Shown here: positions 1 to 9,750 of the stretch, piece after piece | How the letters are laid out: each line of letters begins with the position of its first letter | How positions within the stretch are numbered: the stretch's first letter is position 1 | Source of the DNA: Chromatiaceae bacterium | Lineage (GTDB): Bacteria; Pseudomonadota; Gammaproteobacteria; Chromatiales; Chromatiaceae | Length of the DNA stretch: 64,000 nucleotides | Direction: 5' to 3' | NCBI GenBank assembly: GCA_024235315.1 | Contig: JACKMP010000002.1 | Coordinates: 248,001-312,000 of the forward strand | Position numbers and translations under genes: made by a program | Notes under the pieces: generated by a model | Told to the model about the DNA's origin: nothing | Seen by the model: the letters and a program-made list of their open reading frames with translations, nothing else | Databases searched by the model: none

Positions 1-554
1 TTGATCGCGACGAACGGACCGTCGAGCCGCGCAGAGTGGCAATGGATATAGCGTGCCAGCACTTCCTTGCCGGTGCCCGATTCACCGCCGATCATCACGG
101 TGGCATCACTGGCGGCTACCCGGCGCGCCAGCTCGATCAGCTCGCGGCTTCGCAGGTCCTCCGCGATGATCTGGCCGGGTTCGAGCTGGCGCTGCGGCAG
201 ATAGCGTTCCACCTTGTCCAACAGGTCACCGACCTCGAACGGCTTGGCAAGGTAGTCGACCGCGCCCAGCTTCATCGCCTCCACGGCCTGCTCGACGGTA
301 CCGTAGGCGGTCATCACCAACACCGGCAGCTCGTGAAAGCGTGTGCGCAGATTGCGCAGCAGCGCACGCCCGTCCATCGGTCGCATCTGCACGTCGGTCA
401 GCACCATGTCGACCTGGTTGCGATCCAGTCTTGCCAGTGCCTGCTCGCCGTCGGTGGCGGTCACTACCTCGTATCCCGACAGGGACAGGGTGTCGGCGAG
501 TGCCTGCGCGAGTGCGCTGTCATCTTCCACGACCAGAATGCGCGACGGCTTCAT
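1..554 (-). CDS. fleR: FleR-type sigma-54 response regulator (partial, C-terminus outside window)
   Basis: Response regulator that, once phosphorylated by FleS, activates sigma-54 promoters of middle/late flagellar genes. The visible part has an N-terminal receiver domain (acidic pair D11/D12, phospho-acceptor D54 in LTDVQM, conserved K in AKPF) and the start of the AAA+ domain with Walker [10 protein letters not shown]. The window edge cuts the gene before the GAFTGA loop and DNA-binding domain. Its ATG shares one base with the stop of the upstream kinase gene (TGATG), so the two are translationally coupled. The family call is firm; the name fleR rests on the FleQ and FleS neighbours. Confidence 0.9.
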   Translation of the reverse strand, partial: MKPSRILVVEDDSALAQALADTLSLSGYEVVTATDGEQALARLDRNQVDMVLTDVQMRPMDGRALLRNLRTRFHELPVLVMTAYGTVEQAVEAMKLGAVDYLAKPFEVGDLLDKVERYLPQRQLEPGQIIAEDLRSRELIELARRVAASDATVMIGGESGTGKEVLARYIHCHSARLDGPFVAI

Positions 555-1750
555 CAGACTTGCTTCCTTGGTGATTGCGGTATCTGCGCGGCGACAATCC
601 ACGGCAGTTGAATATCGAAACGTGCGCCACCGAGCGTGGATGTCGAGGCCCTCAGGCTGCCGCCGTGCTCCAGCACAACCGCCTGGACGACCGCCAGGCC
701 GAGGCCGGTACCGCGCTCCCGGGTGGTGAAAAAGGGGTCGAAGACACGTGGCAGGGCCGCAGGGTCGATACCGGGGCCATCGTCTTCGACCCTCAGCGTC
801 AGAAATTCGGCGTCATCAGCCACTGCGGTGATGCGGATGCTCACGCCCTGAGCACCATGATTGAGTGCATTGTCGATCAGGTTGCTGAACGCCCCGGCCA
901 AGGCGTCGAGGTTGCCGGCGATACGCCCGCGGCGTGCGCCCCCGACGTCGATATCAAGGCGTGCGCCGAGGGCACGCAGTCGCGGCTGCAGACCGGCGAG
1001 CGCGGTCACAATCGCATCGTCGACGTGGATCGGCTGCTTGCTGAAGCTGCCACCGCGACTGAACGCGAGCATCTCGCGCACCAGGGTCTCGGTGTGGCGC
1101 AGGCCGTCGAGCAGCTTCTCACTGAACTGCTGACGCTGCCGGTCACTCAGGCTGCCCTTTGCCAATTGGCCGGCATACAGCACCGAGGTCGACAACGGAG
1201 TGCGCACCTGGTGTGCCAGTTGTGCCGCCATCTCGCCCATCGCGGTCAACCTGTCCTGGCGCTCGGCGCGTTCCTGCAGGCGGCGCTGGTCAGTCACGTC
1301 GACCACCACCATGATGCGCCCGCGGTCATTCAGCGGCCGCTGCGAGACGCTCACCCGCCGGCCGTCGCGAAGCCGCCAGTCGCCGGGGGTCGGCTCCGCC
1401 GCGACCACTTCCTGCTTGACCTCACTCCAGCGGCGGCCCCAGGCCAGACCCGGGAAAAGCTGTTCGGCAGCGGGATTGAAGCGGTCCACCCGGTCGCGCA
1501 CATCCACCAGCACGATCGCGGCGGGCAGCGCCTCGAGCAACACGCCCAGCTGGTCCGCAAGATGCTCCTTCTGTGCGCGTTCATCGAGCCGCTCACGCCG
1601 CGTACCCGCCAGTTCCTCGGTCAGCGCGACGACACGCCCTTCCAACTGCGCATAGGCGGTAGTGAGTTGCTGCGACAGCGCATTGAACACGCCGAAGGCC
1701 TGTTCAAGTGCCTGAGGATCCTGTGTCGATTGAATCTGCGCTGTGCCCAT
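554..1750 (-). CDS. fleS: FleS-type sensor histidine kinase
   Basis: Soluble two-component kinase expected to phosphorylate FleR in the flagellar hierarchy. The 398 aa run as an N-terminal helical segment (FNALSQQL, LEGRVVALTEEL), a PAS domain at about 65-150, a dimerisation/phosphoacceptor helix with H180 in AAQLAHQVRTPL, and a HATPase domain with N box SNLIDNALNHG and G boxes VEDDGPGI and GTGLGL. No membrane segment is visible, as in FleS of Pseudomonas. It lies between fleQ and fleR with a perfect sigma-54 promoter just upstream, which fits FleQ-dependent expression. A purine-rich GGAG precedes the ATG. Confidence 0.92.
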   Translation of the reverse strand: MGTAQIQSTQDPQALEQAFGVFNALSQQLTTAYAQLEGRVVALTEELAGTRRERLDERAQKEHLADQLGVLLEALPAAIVLVDVRDRVDRFNPAAEQLFPGLAWGRRWSEVKQEVVAAEPTPGDWRLRDGRRVSVSQRPLNDRGRIMVVVDVTDQRRLQERAERQDRLTAMGEMAAQLAHQVRTPLSTSVLYAGQLAKGSLSDRQRQQFSEKLLDGLRHTETLVREMLAFSRGGSFSKQPIHVDDAIVTALAGLQPRLRALGARLDIDVGGARRGRIAGNLDALAGAFSNLIDNALNHGAQGVSIRITAVADDAEFLTLRVEDDGPGIDPAALPRVFDPFFTTRERGTGLGLAVVQAVVLEHGGSLRASTSTLGGARFDIQLPWIVAAQIPQSPRKQV

Positions 1751-1792
1751 GTGGCCGAATCCCGTCTCCGGTGTGCTTCCGGCAGAGACTCA

Positions 1793-1807
1793 GCAAGACA
1801 CGTGCCA
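1793..1807 (-). promoter_or_regulatory. Sigma-54 promoter of fleSR
   Basis: On the minus strand the sequence reads TGGCAC, five bases, then TTGCT, which is the full sigma-54 (-24/-12) consensus. The -12 GC lies about 43 bases upstream of the fleS ATG, leaving a short leader. FleQ, the enhancer-binding protein that drives fleSR in Pseudomonas, is encoded immediately upstream. Transcription from this site is inferred. Confidence 0.88.
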
Positions 1808-1860
1808 TGATTAAATTTCATTGAAATACAATCACTTGGAGAACGAACAAAACGATTACG

Positions 1861-3369
1861 TCAAAGGCCCGTCAGCTCCTGGCCGCGTTGCAGGCCGTAC
1901 TTGCGCAATTTCTCGACCAGGGTCGTACGGCGCATCTTCAGCTTCTTCGCCGCGTGCGCCACCACCCCGTTGGCCTCTTCCAGGGCCTGGCGGATCAGGC
2001 TCTGCTCCATGTTCGCGAGGTGCACCTTGAGATCGATGCCCTCGGCCGGCAGACGCGGCATGCTGGAGACCGTATTGGGCTGATCACCATGGGTACTGAC
2101 CACCGGCAACACATCGTCGTCACTGATCTCGGGCACGCTGATCGGGATCCCCGCACGGAACTTTTCCGGCAGGTCGGCGACATCGACCACACCGTACGGG
2201 AACAGGATCGCGAGGCGCTCGATCAGATTGGCGAGTTCGCGCACATTGCCTGGCCAGCGGTAATGCGTGAGTGCGGTCACAGCGGCCGGCGTGAGGCGCA
2301 CCGAACCACGCTTTTCATGCTCGATGCGCAGGATCAGGTCATTGACCAGCACCGGGATGTCCTCGACCCGCTCGCGCAGCGGCGGCACCTCGATGGGAAA
2401 GACGTTGAGCCGGTAGTACAGGTCCTCGCGGAACAAATCCTCTTTTATCGACTGTTCGAGGTTGCGATGCGTCGCGGCGATGATCCGTACATTGCAGTGG
2501 ATGGTGCGGTTGCTGCCGACGCGTTCGAAGGTGCGCTCCTGCAGCACACGCAGCAGCTTGACCTGCATGTGCATGCTCATGTCCCCGATCTCATCGAGAA
2601 ACAACGTCCCACCCTCGGCCAGTTCGAAGCGTCCCTGGCGCGCCGTGATGGCACCAGTGAAGGCGCCCTTTTCGTGGCCGAACAACTCACTCTCGAGCAG
2701 ATCGCCCGGGATGGCCCCGCAGTTCACCGGCACGAAAGGCCGCCCGCGGCGCTTGGAGTGATAGTGCAGCTTGCGCGCCACGACTTCCTTTCCGGTGCCC
2801 GATTCGCCGAGGATCAGCACCGTGGCCTCCGAATCGGCCACCTGCTCGATCATCTTGTTGATCCCGCGCGTCGCGCGACCGTTGCCCGACAGGCTGCGGA
2901 ACAGCTCCAGTGGGCGGCGCGGGGCCTCACCGTGGCGCTGCGACTCGTCATACACCTGGGCCTTGTGCAACAGACCCGCGATGGCCTCGTAGTGGCACGG
3001 CAGGCGCAGCGTGCCCAGCACGTCGCCGCTGACCAGCATCTCGTCGCCGTTCTTCTCCTGCACCTGGATCAGCGCCGGACGCGTCTCGCAGGCGTTGATC
3101 GCGCTCAGATAGGCGCTGCGATCCCGGTCCGGCAACTGTCCGCTGAGAAACACAGAGGTCGAGCGGTCGGCAAAGCGCTTCACCAGACGCTGCAGGTCAT
3201 CGGGTGATTCGGGCACATGCACGTCACAATCGATGAACTGCAGTACGTTCTGCAGATAATCGAATGACGCGGGCTCGGACAGCACCAGCATCACGGTGAT
3301 CGCGTTGAATGCCTGCCCCTTGTTGTTTTCGGTCGCCACCCAGCCGGCACTGTCGCTCGCGGTAGACAT
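1861..3369 (-). CDS. fleQ: FleQ-type flagellar master regulator (sigma-54 activator)
   Basis: Enhancer-binding protein at the top of the flagellar cascade; in Pseudomonas it also binds c-di-GMP and controls matrix genes. The 502 aa comprise a degenerate receiver-like domain (about 25-140, no clear phospho-acceptor), a AAA+ domain with Walker A GESGTGKE (188-195), the sigma-54 contact loop GAFTGA (235-240) and Walker B LFLDE (256-260), and a C-terminal Fis-type helix-turn-helix (about 465-495). The unusual receiver and gene order distinguish it from NtrC. A PilZ gene nearby is consistent with c-di-GMP signalling but proves nothing. A sigma-70-like promoter lies upstream. Confidence 0.93.
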   Translation of the reverse strand: MSTASDSAGWVATENNKGQAFNAITVMLVLSEPASFDYLQNVLQFIDCDVHVPESPDDLQRLVKRFADRSTSVFLSGQLPDRDRSAYLSAINACETRPALIQVQEKNGDEMLVSGDVLGTLRLPCHYEAIAGLLHKAQVYDESQRHGEAPRRPLELFRSLSGNGRATRGINKMIEQVADSEATVLILGESGTGKEVVARKLHYHSKRRGRPFVPVNCGAIPGDLLESELFGHEKGAFTGAITARQGRFELAEGGTLFLDEIGDMSMHMQVKLLRVLQERTFERVGSNRTIHCNVRIIAATHRNLEQSIKEDLFREDLYYRLNVFPIEVPPLRERVEDIPVLVNDLILRIEHEKRGSVRLTPAAVTALTHYRWPGNVRELANLIERLAILFPYGVVDVADLPEKFRAGIPISVPEISDDDVLPVVSTHGDQPNTVSSMPRLPAEGIDLKVHLANMEQSLIRQALEEANGVVAHAAKKLKMRRTTLVEKLRKYGLQRGQELTGL

Positions 3370-3399
3370 ATAGGTCCCAGAAAATGCTTGTGTTTCCGA

Positions 3400-3428
3400 A
3401 GTTAAGCATGCATTTCCTATGATGTCAA
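3400..3428 (-). promoter_or_regulatory. Sigma-70-type promoter of fleQ
   Basis: The minus strand carries TTGACA, a 17-base spacer and TTAACT, with TGC directly before the -10 (extended -10). The -10 lies about 30 bases upstream of the fleQ ATG. This fits fleQ being transcribed by the housekeeping factor while its targets use sigma-54. Prediction from sequence only. Confidence 0.6.
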
Positions 3429-3543
3429 AATTACGTCATCTGGCGAATCTCTGCCAATCGACAACTGCTGGCACCGGTGCTTGACAGCGTCCGTCACGAC
3501 TCATAGAAAGTGAACCTGACTGCAGAAAACCGGACCCGCCCTC

Positions 3544-4824
3544 TTGAACGAATTGCCCCTCGGTGCCCTGTTCGGCGCACTGGTGTTCCTCCTGCTCCTG
3601 TCGGCGTTCTTTTCCGGCTCCGAAACCGCGCTGATGACGCTCAACCGCTACCGACTGCGCCACCTCGCCGACGCCGGCCATCCCGGGGCGCAGCTGGCAC
3701 GCCGGTTGCTGGACAAGCCCGACCGCCTGATCGGGCTGATCCTGCTGGGCAACAACTTCGTGAATATCCTGGCATCGTCGCTGGCAACGATCATTGCGAT
3801 CCGCCTTGGCGGCGAAGGCGCGATCGCAATTGCCGCGGGGCTGTTGACCCTGGTGGTGCTGATTTTCTCCGAGGTTGCGCCCAAGACCATGGCTGCCCTG
3901 TACCCGGAACGCCTTGCCTTCCCCGCGGCGTGGATCTACACACCGCTGCTGCGCCTGCTGTTTCCGCTGGTCTGGCTGGTCAACCTGATGGCCAACGCGG
4001 TGTTGCGCCTGCTGCGGATCTTCCCCGAGGACGCCGAGGGCAATGCACTGAGTCGCGAAGAGCTGCGGACCGTGGTCAACGAGGCCGGCGCGATGATCCC
4101 GAAGCGCCATCAGAAGATGCTGCTGAACATCCTCGACCTGGAAAAGGTCACGGTCGACGACATCATGGTGCCACGCAGCGAGATCGATGGCGTCGATCTG
4201 GACGACCCGTTCGACGTGATCCTCGAACAGCTGGAGAAGATGCCCTATACGCGTGTCCTGGTGTATCGCGGCAGCATCGATCACGTGGTCGGATTCGTGC
4301 ACTCGCGGCGCACGATGCATGCCCTGCTGGACGGCGAGCTCGACCGCGAAACATTCGAAAGACTGATCCGCGAGCCGTATTTCATCCCCAAGGGCACGCC
4401 ACTGAACCGGCAATTGCTCAACTTTCAACGCAACCGGCGGCGTACCGCGCTGGTGGTCGACGAGTATGGCGATGTGCAGGGGTTGGTGACCATGGCCGAC
4501 CTGCTGGAAGAGATCGTCGGCGAGTTCGCCACCGACCCCTCCGACGCGATCTCTGACGTGCTGCCGCAGGAAGACGGCAGCTTCCTGGTGGATGGCAGCG
4601 CCAACCTGCGCGAACTGGTCCGGACCATGCACTGGGAACTGCCGACCGACGGTCCCAAGACGCTCAACGGCCTGATCGTCGAATACCTGGAGAGCCTGCC
4701 TGATACCGGCACCTCGCTGATGGTGGCGGGCTATCCGATCGAGGTGGTGCAGATCCAGGACAATGCCGTAAAGATGGCGCGCATTCGCCCTCAGGACCGC
4801 CGACAGCCGGAGGGTGGCGACTGA
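3544..4824 (+). CDS. CNNM/CorC (HlyC/CorC) family membrane protein with CBS pair
   Basis: Integral membrane protein of the DUF21-CBS-CorC_HlyC architecture, related to E. coli YfjD and Salmonella CorB and implicated in Mg2+ (Co2+) efflux or homeostasis. The 426 aa show an N-terminal DUF21 domain with about four hydrophobic segments (SAFFSGSETALM, LLGNNFVNILASSLAT, IFSEVAPKTMAAL), a CBS pair (about 200-330, with VDDIMVPRSEIDG and VDEYGDVQGLVT) and a CorC_HlyC domain at the C-terminus. The start is TTG at 3544; no better ATG precedes the first membrane helix. It is divergent from fleQ. The exact substrate cannot be read from the sequence. Confidence 0.88.
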   Translation: MNELPLGALFGALVFLLLLSAFFSGSETALMTLNRYRLRHLADAGHPGAQLARRLLDKPDRLIGLILLGNNFVNILASSLATIIAIRLGGEGAIAIAAGLLTLVVLIFSEVAPKTMAALYPERLAFPAAWIYTPLLRLLFPLVWLVNLMANAVLRLLRIFPEDAEGNALSREELRTVVNEAGAMIPKRHQKMLLNILDLEKVTVDDIMVPRSEIDGVDLDDPFDVILEQLEKMPYTRVLVYRGSIDHVVGFVHSRRTMHALLDGELDRETFERLIREPYFIPKGTPLNRQLLNFQRNRRRTALVVDEYGDVQGLVTMADLLEEIVGEFATDPSDAISDVLPQEDGSFLVDGSANLRELVRTMHWELPTDGPKTLNGLIVEYLESLPDTGTSLMVAGYPIEVVQIQDNAVKMARIRPQDRRQPEGGD

Positions 4825-4930
4825 TCCCGGCCTGCCCGTACGCGCGCGCATCTGCGCCATCCGGCTGCCTGGGCATCAAGGTGCGGGGGTTGCGGCCGCT
4901 AACCCGCCGCAAGGGACAAGGAGCCACGGC

Positions 4931-5302
4931 ATGTCAGACCAATCCGCCGAACGACGCCGTTTCGATCGCATTGCCACCGACAAACCGGTGGTGATACATG
5001 ACGGCGACACCCAGCATGACGGTGTCGTTCGCGACGTGTCGCTGCAAGGGATGCTGTTTACGCTGGCCAGCGACTGGCGGCCACCACATGGCATACGCCT
5101 GCACGCGAGTGTGCGACTCGAGGGCGAGCTGTGCTGCATCGACATGGAGGGCGAGGTCGCCCACATCGAAGGCGCAGACATCGGGCTGCACTGCCTGAGC
5201 CTGGACGTCGAGAGCGCCGCCAAGCTGCGGCGCATGGTCGAGCTGAATCTGGTCGACAGCGCGCTACTGGAGCGCAACCTTCAACAATTGATCGCCGGCT
5301 GA
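4931..5302 (+). CDS. PilZ domain protein
   Basis: Small cytoplasmic c-di-GMP receptor of 123 aa made of a single PilZ domain. Both ligand motifs are present: RxxxR (R9 to R13 within RRRFDR) and DxSxxG (D35-V-S-L-Q-G40). The start at 4931 is set by AAGGAG seven bases upstream; the frame is open further upstream but lacks a ribosome-binding site there. It follows the CorC-type gene and ends five bases before the convergent radA stop. The target process is unknown; closeness to fleQ suggests motility or surface behaviour only by association. Confidence 0.87.
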   Translation: MSDQSAERRRFDRIATDKPVVIHDGDTQHDGVVRDVSLQGMLFTLASDWRPPHGIRLHASVRLEGELCCIDMEGEVAHIEGADIGLHCLSLDVESAAKLRRMVELNLVDSALLERNLQQLIAG

Positions 5303-5307
5303 GCGAT

Positions 5308-6678
5308 TCAGCTCAGCGCGTCGATGGCCTCACCAATACGGCTGACGGCCATCACCTCCAGACCTGCAATCGGCTTTTTCGGTGCGTTGGCGCGCGGCAC
5401 GATGGCGCGCCTGAAACCGTGCTTGGCCGCCTCGAGCAGGCGCTCCTGGCCATTTGGCACCGGCCGGATCTCGCCGGCAAGGCCCACCTCACCAAAGGTC
5501 GCAAGCTCCCCTGGCACCGGCCGGTCACGCAGGCTGGACAGCACTGCCAGCAGGACCGGCAGGTCAGCCGCCGGCTCGGTCACCCGCACACCGCCTACCA
5601 CGTTCAGGAACACGTCCTGGTCGAACACCGCGATACCACCGTGGCGGTGCATCACCGCCAGCAGCATCGACAGTCGATTCTGTTCCAGGCCCAGTGCCAC
5701 GCGTCGCGGGTTGGCCAACGGGCTCTGATCCACCAGGGCCTGCACCTCGACCAGCAGCGGCCGGGTGCCTTCGCGGGTCACCAGGATGCAGCTGCCGGCA
5801 ACCTCCTGCTCGTGCCGCGACAGGAAGATCGCCGAAGGGTTGCTGACCTGGCGCAGGCCGGTGTCGGTCATCGCAAACACGCCCAGCTCATTGACTGCAC
5901 CGAAGCGGTTCTTGATCGCCCTTACCAGGCGGAACGGGCTCCCGCTCTCGCCCTCGAAATACAACACGGTATCGACCATGTGTTCGAGCACTCGCGGCCC
6001 GGCCAGCGCACCCTCCTTGGTGACATGGCCGACCAGGAACAGTGAGGTCCCGGTCTGCTTGGCAAAACGCACCAGGCGCGCCGCCGACTCACGAACCTGT
6101 GCCACCGAGCCCGGAGCCGACTGCAACGACTCGGTATACAGGGTCTGGATGGAATCGAGCACCAGCACGCGCGGCCGGTCTTTCGCGATCAGGGCGAGGA
6201 TCCTCTCGACGCAGGTCTCGGTCAGCAGGCGCAGACGCTCTGTCGGCAGGCCAAGGCGGTGCGCGCGCAGACTGATCTGTTCCGCCGATTCCTCGCCGCT
6301 GACGTACAGCGCAGACATACGGCCCGACAGCAGCGCCAGCGCCTGCACCAGCAGGGTCGACTTGCCGATGCCGGGGTCACCGCCGATAAGTACCACTGAA
6401 CCGGTCACCAGCCCGCCACCGAGCACACGGTCGAGTTCGTCGAGGCCGGTCGGTATCCGCTGCGTGTCCTGTGCGACGACGTCCGAGAGGTTGCGGATGG
6501 CCGCCGCATCAACCCCACCCGCATAGCCGCCAAAGCGCGAATCGGCCTTGGCAAGCGGGGCGGCGACGGTCTCCTGCAGACTGTTCCAGGCACCGCAGTC
6601 ACCGCATTGTCCGGCCCACTTGGGCGACTGCGCACCGCACTCGGTGCACGCATACACGGTTCTGGCCGACTTGCTCAT
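5308..6678 (-). CDS. radA: DNA repair/recombination protein RadA (Sms)
   Basis: Hexameric DnaB-like motor that promotes branch migration in homologous recombination. The 456 aa carry a C4 zinc finger (C11, C14, C25, C28), a RecA-type ATPase core with Walker A GGDPGIGKST (99-108), the RadA-specific KNRFG motif at about 256, and a C-terminal Lon-protease-like domain. Length and layout are normal for the family. It lies just downstream of dnaB and converges with the PilZ gene. Confidence 0.97.
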   Translation of the reverse strand: MSKSARTVYACTECGAQSPKWAGQCGDCGAWNSLQETVAAPLAKADSRFGGYAGGVDAAAIRNLSDVVAQDTQRIPTGLDELDRVLGGGLVTGSVVLIGGDPGIGKSTLLVQALALLSGRMSALYVSGEESAEQISLRAHRLGLPTERLRLLTETCVERILALIAKDRPRVLVLDSIQTLYTESLQSAPGSVAQVRESAARLVRFAKQTGTSLFLVGHVTKEGALAGPRVLEHMVDTVLYFEGESGSPFRLVRAIKNRFGAVNELGVFAMTDTGLRQVSNPSAIFLSRHEQEVAGSCILVTREGTRPLLVEVQALVDQSPLANPRRVALGLEQNRLSMLLAVMHRHGGIAVFDQDVFLNVVGGVRVTEPAADLPVLLAVLSSLRDRPVPGELATFGEVGLAGEIRPVPNGQERLLEAAKHGFRRAIVPRANAPKKPIAGLEVMAVSRIGEAIDALS

Positions 6679-6704
6679 CGCGTCACCAGACCTGCAGCCC
6701 GGAA

Positions 6705-8123
6705 TCAGTACTGATCATCGCCGTAGGCGTCGTAAGCGAAGTTGTCGAAACGCGTGAACTGCCCCTGGAAGGTGAGCACGGCCTTGCCGATCGGGCCGTT
6801 ACGTTGCTTGCCGATGATGATCTCGGCCTTGCCCTTGTCGGGGCTGTCTTCGTTGTAGACCTCGTCGCGATAGATGAAGACGATCACGTCTGCGTCCTGC
6901 TCGATGGCACCGGACTCACGCAGGTCGGACATCACAGGGCGCTTGTTGGGACGCTGTTCCAGTGAGCGGTTGAGCTGTGACAGGGCTATCACCGGCACGT
7001 TGAGCTCCTTGGCCAGCGCCTTGAGCGCACGCGAAATTGCAGAGATCTCGGTGGCCCGGTTTTCGCCCGACTCCGGCGCCTGCATCAACTGCAGGTAGTC
7101 GATCACGACCAGCCCCAGCTGCCCCTGCTCCTTGGTCAGGCGGCGGCAGCGCGCCCGCAACTCGGTCGGCGTCAACGCCGGCGTGTCATCGATGAACAGC
7201 TTGGTATTGTTGAGGATGTTGACGGCCGAAGTGACCCGCGGCCAGTCGTCGTCCTCCAGTTTGCCCGAACGCACGGCCTGCTGGTTGACCCTGCCGAGTG
7301 ACGAGATCATACGCATGGTCAGCGCCTCACCCGGCATCTCCATCGAGAAGACTGCCACCGGCAGACTGGTGGCCACTGCGACATTCTCCGCAATATTCAT
7401 CGCAAACGTGGTCTTGCCCATCGATGGCCGGCCGGCAACGATGATCAGATCGGATTTCTGAAGTCCAGAGGTCTTCGCATCGAAATCGGTGAAACCGGTC
7501 GGCACCCCGGTCAGCGCATCGTCGCTGCCGTAGAGTTCCTCTATACGGTTGATGGTCTCGGTCAGCAGACGCGTGATCGGCCGGAAGCCGCCGCCACCGC
7601 GTGCCTGCTGTTCGGCGATCTGGAACACCAGGTTTTCAGCGTGATCGAGCAGTTCGTGGACCTTCCGGCCCTTTGGGCGAAACCCGGCCTCGGCGATCTG
7701 GCTGCCGACCCGGATCAGCTGGCGCACCACCGACTGTTCACGCACGATCGCGGCATAGGCCTGGATGTTGGCCGCGCTCGGCGTCTCGTTCGCCAGCATC
7801 CCCAGGTAAGGAAGACCGCCGACCTCGTCGAGCGATTCCAGGCGTCCGAGTTCCTCGGCCAGGGTTACGACGTCGAACGGCCGGTTGGCCTCCGCCAGGC
7901 TGGCGATTGCGGCATACACCAGCTGGTGTTCGAGGCGATAGAAGTCCTGTTCGCCGACCTGATCGGCAACCCTGTCCCATGCGCTGTTGTCCAGCATGAG
8001 ACCACCGAGTACGGCCTGCTCGGCCTGCAGCGAATGCGGTGGTACGCGCAGCGCTTCCATCTGCGCGTCGCGTGTGTAATCGGGCGCTGCCTCGGAAAAA
8101 GAATCGTAAACCGCGTCAACCAT
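6705..8123 (-). CDS. dnaB: Replicative DNA helicase DnaB
   Basis: Hexameric 5'-3' helicase that unwinds DNA at the replication fork. The 472 aa contain the N-terminal domain (VPPHSLQAEQAVLGGLML), a linker and a RecA-fold motor with Walker A GRPSMGKTT (231-239) and motif VIDYLQLM. No intein insertion interrupts the P-loop region. It follows rplI across a 170-base spacer with a terminator-like hairpin, and radA follows 26 bases after its stop. Confidence 0.97.
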   Translation of the reverse strand: MVDAVYDSFSEAAPDYTRDAQMEALRVPPHSLQAEQAVLGGLMLDNSAWDRVADQVGEQDFYRLEHQLVYAAIASLAEANRPFDVVTLAEELGRLESLDEVGGLPYLGMLANETPSAANIQAYAAIVREQSVVRQLIRVGSQIAEAGFRPKGRKVHELLDHAENLVFQIAEQQARGGGGFRPITRLLTETINRIEELYGSDDALTGVPTGFTDFDAKTSGLQKSDLIIVAGRPSMGKTTFAMNIAENVAVATSLPVAVFSMEMPGEALTMRMISSLGRVNQQAVRSGKLEDDDWPRVTSAVNILNNTKLFIDDTPALTPTELRARCRRLTKEQGQLGLVVIDYLQLMQAPESGENRATEISAISRALKALAKELNVPVIALSQLNRSLEQRPNKRPVMSDLRESGAIEQDADVIVFIYRDEVYNEDSPDKGKAEIIIGKQRNGPIGKAVLTFQGQFTRFDNFAYDAYGDDQY

Positions 8124-8212
8124 GCCGCTGCCAGGAAGTCCGGGGGGAAGCCTTGATTACACCACATGCCGGCGACAATGCGCAGCACCGGCTCGAACTT
8201 GGAACATGCAGC

Positions 8213-8239
8213 AACGCAAAGCCCGGCAGAAGCCGGGCT
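8213..8239 (-). terminator. Terminator-like hairpin after rplI
   Basis: On the minus strand an eight-base-pair stem, AGCCCGGC with GCCGGGCT, closes a TTCT loop and is followed by the weak T-tract TTTGCGTT. It lies between the rplI stop and dnaB. It could end or attenuate the ribosomal protein transcript; the imperfect tract suggests partial read-through. Confidence 0.55.
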
Positions 8240-8293
8240 TGTGCAGCACACGCATCGCGCCGGTCGGCACGATGCACGGATCAGCGACCCTGT

Positions 8294-8749
8294 TTACGCT
8301 TCGCCGACGATATTTACCCGCAATGCGGCATCGACGTCGGTGTGCAGGTGGATCGCCACCTCGTATTCACCGGCCACGCGGAACGGACCCTCGGGCAGCC
8401 GGACCTCGGCCTTGGAGACCTCGACACCTGCCGCGACGCAGGCATGTGCGATATCGGAGGTACCGACCGAACCGAACAGACGACCTTCATCACCGGCCTT
8501 GTGGGTGATTGTGACGCCGTCGCTCAGTGCCTCGATCTGCGCCTTGCGTGCCTCGGCTGCAGCCAGCCGTTCGGCGGCCTGCTGCTCAAGTTCCGCACGC
8601 CGCTCTTCGAACAGCCTGATGTTTTCAGCGCTTGCGAACACCGCCTTGCCCTGCGGGATAAGGAAGTTGCGACCAAAGCCGGACTTGACCGACACCTTTT
8701 CACCCAGGCCACCCAGGTTCGCCACTTTTTCCAGAAGAATGACTTCCAT
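8294..8749 (-). CDS. rplI: 50S ribosomal protein L9
   Basis: Primary 23S rRNA-binding protein of the large subunit, 151 aa. The N-terminal RNA-binding domain begins with the typical [16 protein letters not shown] and is followed by the long connecting helix and C-terminal domain. I chose the ATG at 8749 because it matches the conserved N-terminus and follows AGAGG by nine bases; a TTG nine bases upstream is a poorer start. It sits in the rpsF-rpsR-DUF2232-rplI cluster. Confidence 0.97.
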   Translation of the reverse strand: MEVILLEKVANLGGLGEKVSVKSGFGRNFLIPQGKAVFASAENIRLFEERRAELEQQAAERLAAAEARKAQIEALSDGVTITHKAGDEGRLFGSVGTSDIAHACVAAGVEVSKAEVRLPEGPFRVAGEYEVAIHLHTDVDAALRVNIVGEA

Positions 8750-8772
8750 CGTTCTCAACCTCTACATGCGAT

Positions 8773-9696
8773 TCATCTGCCGCCGGTCCCAGACCGGCGT
8801 GCCCGGGCACGCGCCCGAAAATTCAGCCACCCGTCGGCATAACCAGCCAGGGAGACCATGGTTGCGCCCTGGGGCGCCGCGAACACCAACAACAGGTACA
8901 GGCCCACCAGCCACGCGGGCGAAGCACCGAATTCAGCCACCAGCCCGTGGGCCACACTGATCCCCTGGATCAGAAACACCACCATGCCGATCAGATACAG
9001 CTGGCCGATCAGGCTGGGTTCACCACCGGTGAGCAGCACCCCGACCACCAGCAATACCGGTACCAGCAGCAACAGCCAGCGCCCGAAGCGCAACTGCCGG
9101 AACTCTTCGCCGAAAGCCCCGGGGCGATCCAGTGCCGCCGCCCAGTACCGTGCCAGCACCATCGAGGCCACCGTCGCCAGGAACCAGGTCGCCGCCACAC
9201 CGCCGGGCATCCACCCGGCCATCAGCTCGACCAACGAACCGATGTTCGACGCGTCCAGTGTCTGCGGGTCGACCCGCTGCGCCAGGAATTCGTTCAGCGC
9301 GTCGCCCCAGAAGGCCGCCGGATCCGCCAGCAGTCCATACTGCAATAGCACGATCGCCGATGCCGCGATCGCCGCCACCTCGATCGCCAGCCGCAGCGAG
9401 CCGGTACGGCCCATCACCGTGCCCAACAGCGCAGCGGGGCCCCACAACAGGCCACCGATCAACAGGGTCGCCAGCGGCATCTGAAACAGCAGTCCGCCAA
9501 GGCCCGCTATCGCGAGCAGAGCGGACGCCACCACCAGCACACCCTCTTTCCAGCCCTGGCGCAGTACCGTGAGGACGATCACTGCAGCACTCAGCAGCGC
9601 AAGCGGCGTGACCAACAGTGCCAACATCGCCAGCACCGTGGCCGCGATCACCGCCTGCATGCGGCCCTTCATCACCCATGCGGCGAAGGCCTTCAT
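8773..9696 (-). CDS. DUF2232 polytopic membrane protein
   Basis: A 307 aa, very hydrophobic protein with roughly eight predicted membrane segments and no soluble domain. The position between rpsR and rplI is where many gammaproteobacteria encode a DUF2232 (YybS-like) protein, which is the basis of the call. Function is unknown; co-transcription with ribosomal proteins suggests growth-linked expression. The arginine-rich C-terminus is cytoplasmic by the positive-inside rule. Confidence 0.75.
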   Translation of the reverse strand: MKAFAAWVMKGRMQAVIAATVLAMLALLVTPLALLSAAVIVLTVLRQGWKEGVLVVASALLAIAGLGGLLFQMPLATLLIGGLLWGPAALLGTVMGRTGSLRLAIEVAAIAASAIVLLQYGLLADPAAFWGDALNEFLAQRVDPQTLDASNIGSLVELMAGWMPGGVAATWFLATVASMVLARYWAAALDRPGAFGEEFRQLRFGRWLLLLVPVLLVVGVLLTGGEPSLIGQLYLIGMVVFLIQGISVAHGLVAEFGASPAWLVGLYLLLVFAAPQGATMVSLAGYADGWLNFRARARARRSGTGGR

Positions 9697-9750
9697 GCGC
9701 TACCCCTTCGCGGTCGACACCCAGACACCGGGCTCAACCGCAACCCCCGA

